Assembly (NCBI GenBank): GCA_039029935.1 | Contig: JBCCFC010000886.1 | Location: 1 to 5,938, forward strand | Direction of reading: 5' to 3' | Length of the DNA: 5,938 nucleotides | DNA from: G039029935 sp039029935 | GTDB lineage: Bacteria; Chloroflexota; Anaerolineae; Caldilineales; Caldilineaceae | Part shown: positions 5,831 through 5,938 of the stretch, one piece after another | How the letters are laid out: each line of letters begins with the position of its first letter | Numbering within the stretch: position 1 is the stretch's first letter | Position numbers and translations under genes: made by a program | The notes under the pieces: generated by a model | Databases searched by the model: none | Seen by the model: the letters and a program-made list of their open reading frames with translations, nothing else | Told to the model about the DNA's origin: nothing

Positions 5831-5938
5831 TCAGAGGCGTCGAGCAAACTCATTGGGAGAAAGGCCAGGAGTAGGAAGGCCTTGATGGGGGCGGTCATTG
5901 TACTCAAGCAAAAATTGTTGCAAGAGCGCGTCCAACTC
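5831..5938 (-). CDS. IS transposase, C-terminal fragment (rve/DDE integrase type), cut by window edge
   Basis: Read on the minus strand from the right edge, 35 codons are open and end in TGA at 5833-5831. The peptide contains FLLEYNDRPHQGLPTPG and then LSPNEFARRL at the C-terminus. The pattern F---YN--RPH--L---TP-E is the end of the integrase core of IS481/IS3-type transposases. This is the region just after the catalytic glutamate, which itself lies outside the window. No frameshift is visible in the part present, so the copy may be intact beyond the edge. The gene converges on the protease gene. The exact IS family cannot be decided from 35 residues. Confidence 0.85.
   Translation of the reverse strand, partial: ELDALLQQFLLEYNDRPHQGLPTPGLSPNEFARRL

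Larger units (their letters stand above)
5760..5938 (-). mobile_element. End of an insertion sequence (partial)
   Basis: The transposase C-terminus at 5831-5938 means an insertion sequence enters the window from the right with its transposase 3' end facing the protease gene. The left boundary is somewhere within 5760-5830. Its family, length and intactness need the neighbouring sequence. Confidence 0.6.

Overview
The window looks like chromosomal DNA from a free-living, polysaccharide-degrading bacterium, most likely a member of Chloroflexota (Caldilinea/Anaerolineae/Herpetosiphon-like). This placement is inference. It rests on a huge modular secreted glycanase ending in an FLPL-type C-terminus, Calx-beta modules, and a small gene pair (DUF5678-like plus retropepsin-like) that I associate with Chloroflexota and Cyanobacteria. 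No rRNA, tRNA or marker gene is present to confirm it.

Region 1 (61-4650, + strand) is one 1529-residue secreted protein. It has a signal peptide, two CBM11-like jelly-roll modules, a Calx-beta module, two more CBM11-like modules and a second Calx-beta module. A fifth CBM11-like module follows, split in two by a complete GH16 laminarinase-type catalytic domain. A Pro/Thr/Asp-rich linker and the tail NWFLPLITR close the protein. The GH16 catalytic residues (E1285, D1287, E1290) are intact, so an active extracellular endo-beta-1,3-glucanase is expected. The calcium-binding and carbohydrate-binding modules would hold it on its substrate.

Region 2 (4651-4946) has no gene but is dense in structure. 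Four inverted repeats are centred every 30-34 bp. Three of them are perfect 8+2+8 palindromes that differ in arm sequence but share a TGAA/TTCA apex. A strong intrinsic terminator, a candidate extended -10 promoter and a good Shine-Dalgarno sequence follow.

Region 3 (4947-5759, + strand) is a two-gene unit with a 15-nt gap. The first gene has an antitoxin-like N-terminal segment and a DUF5678-like C-terminal domain. The second is a small DSGA retropepsin-like aspartic protease. The linkage suggests regulator/substrate and protease, but the function is unknown.

Region 4 (5760-5938) carries the C-terminal end of an IS transposase (DDE integrase type) on the minus strand, entering from the right edge. 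About 70 bp of AT-rich DNA, which should contain the element's end, separates it from the protease gene. The small genes and flanks are visibly more AT-rich than the glycanase gene.
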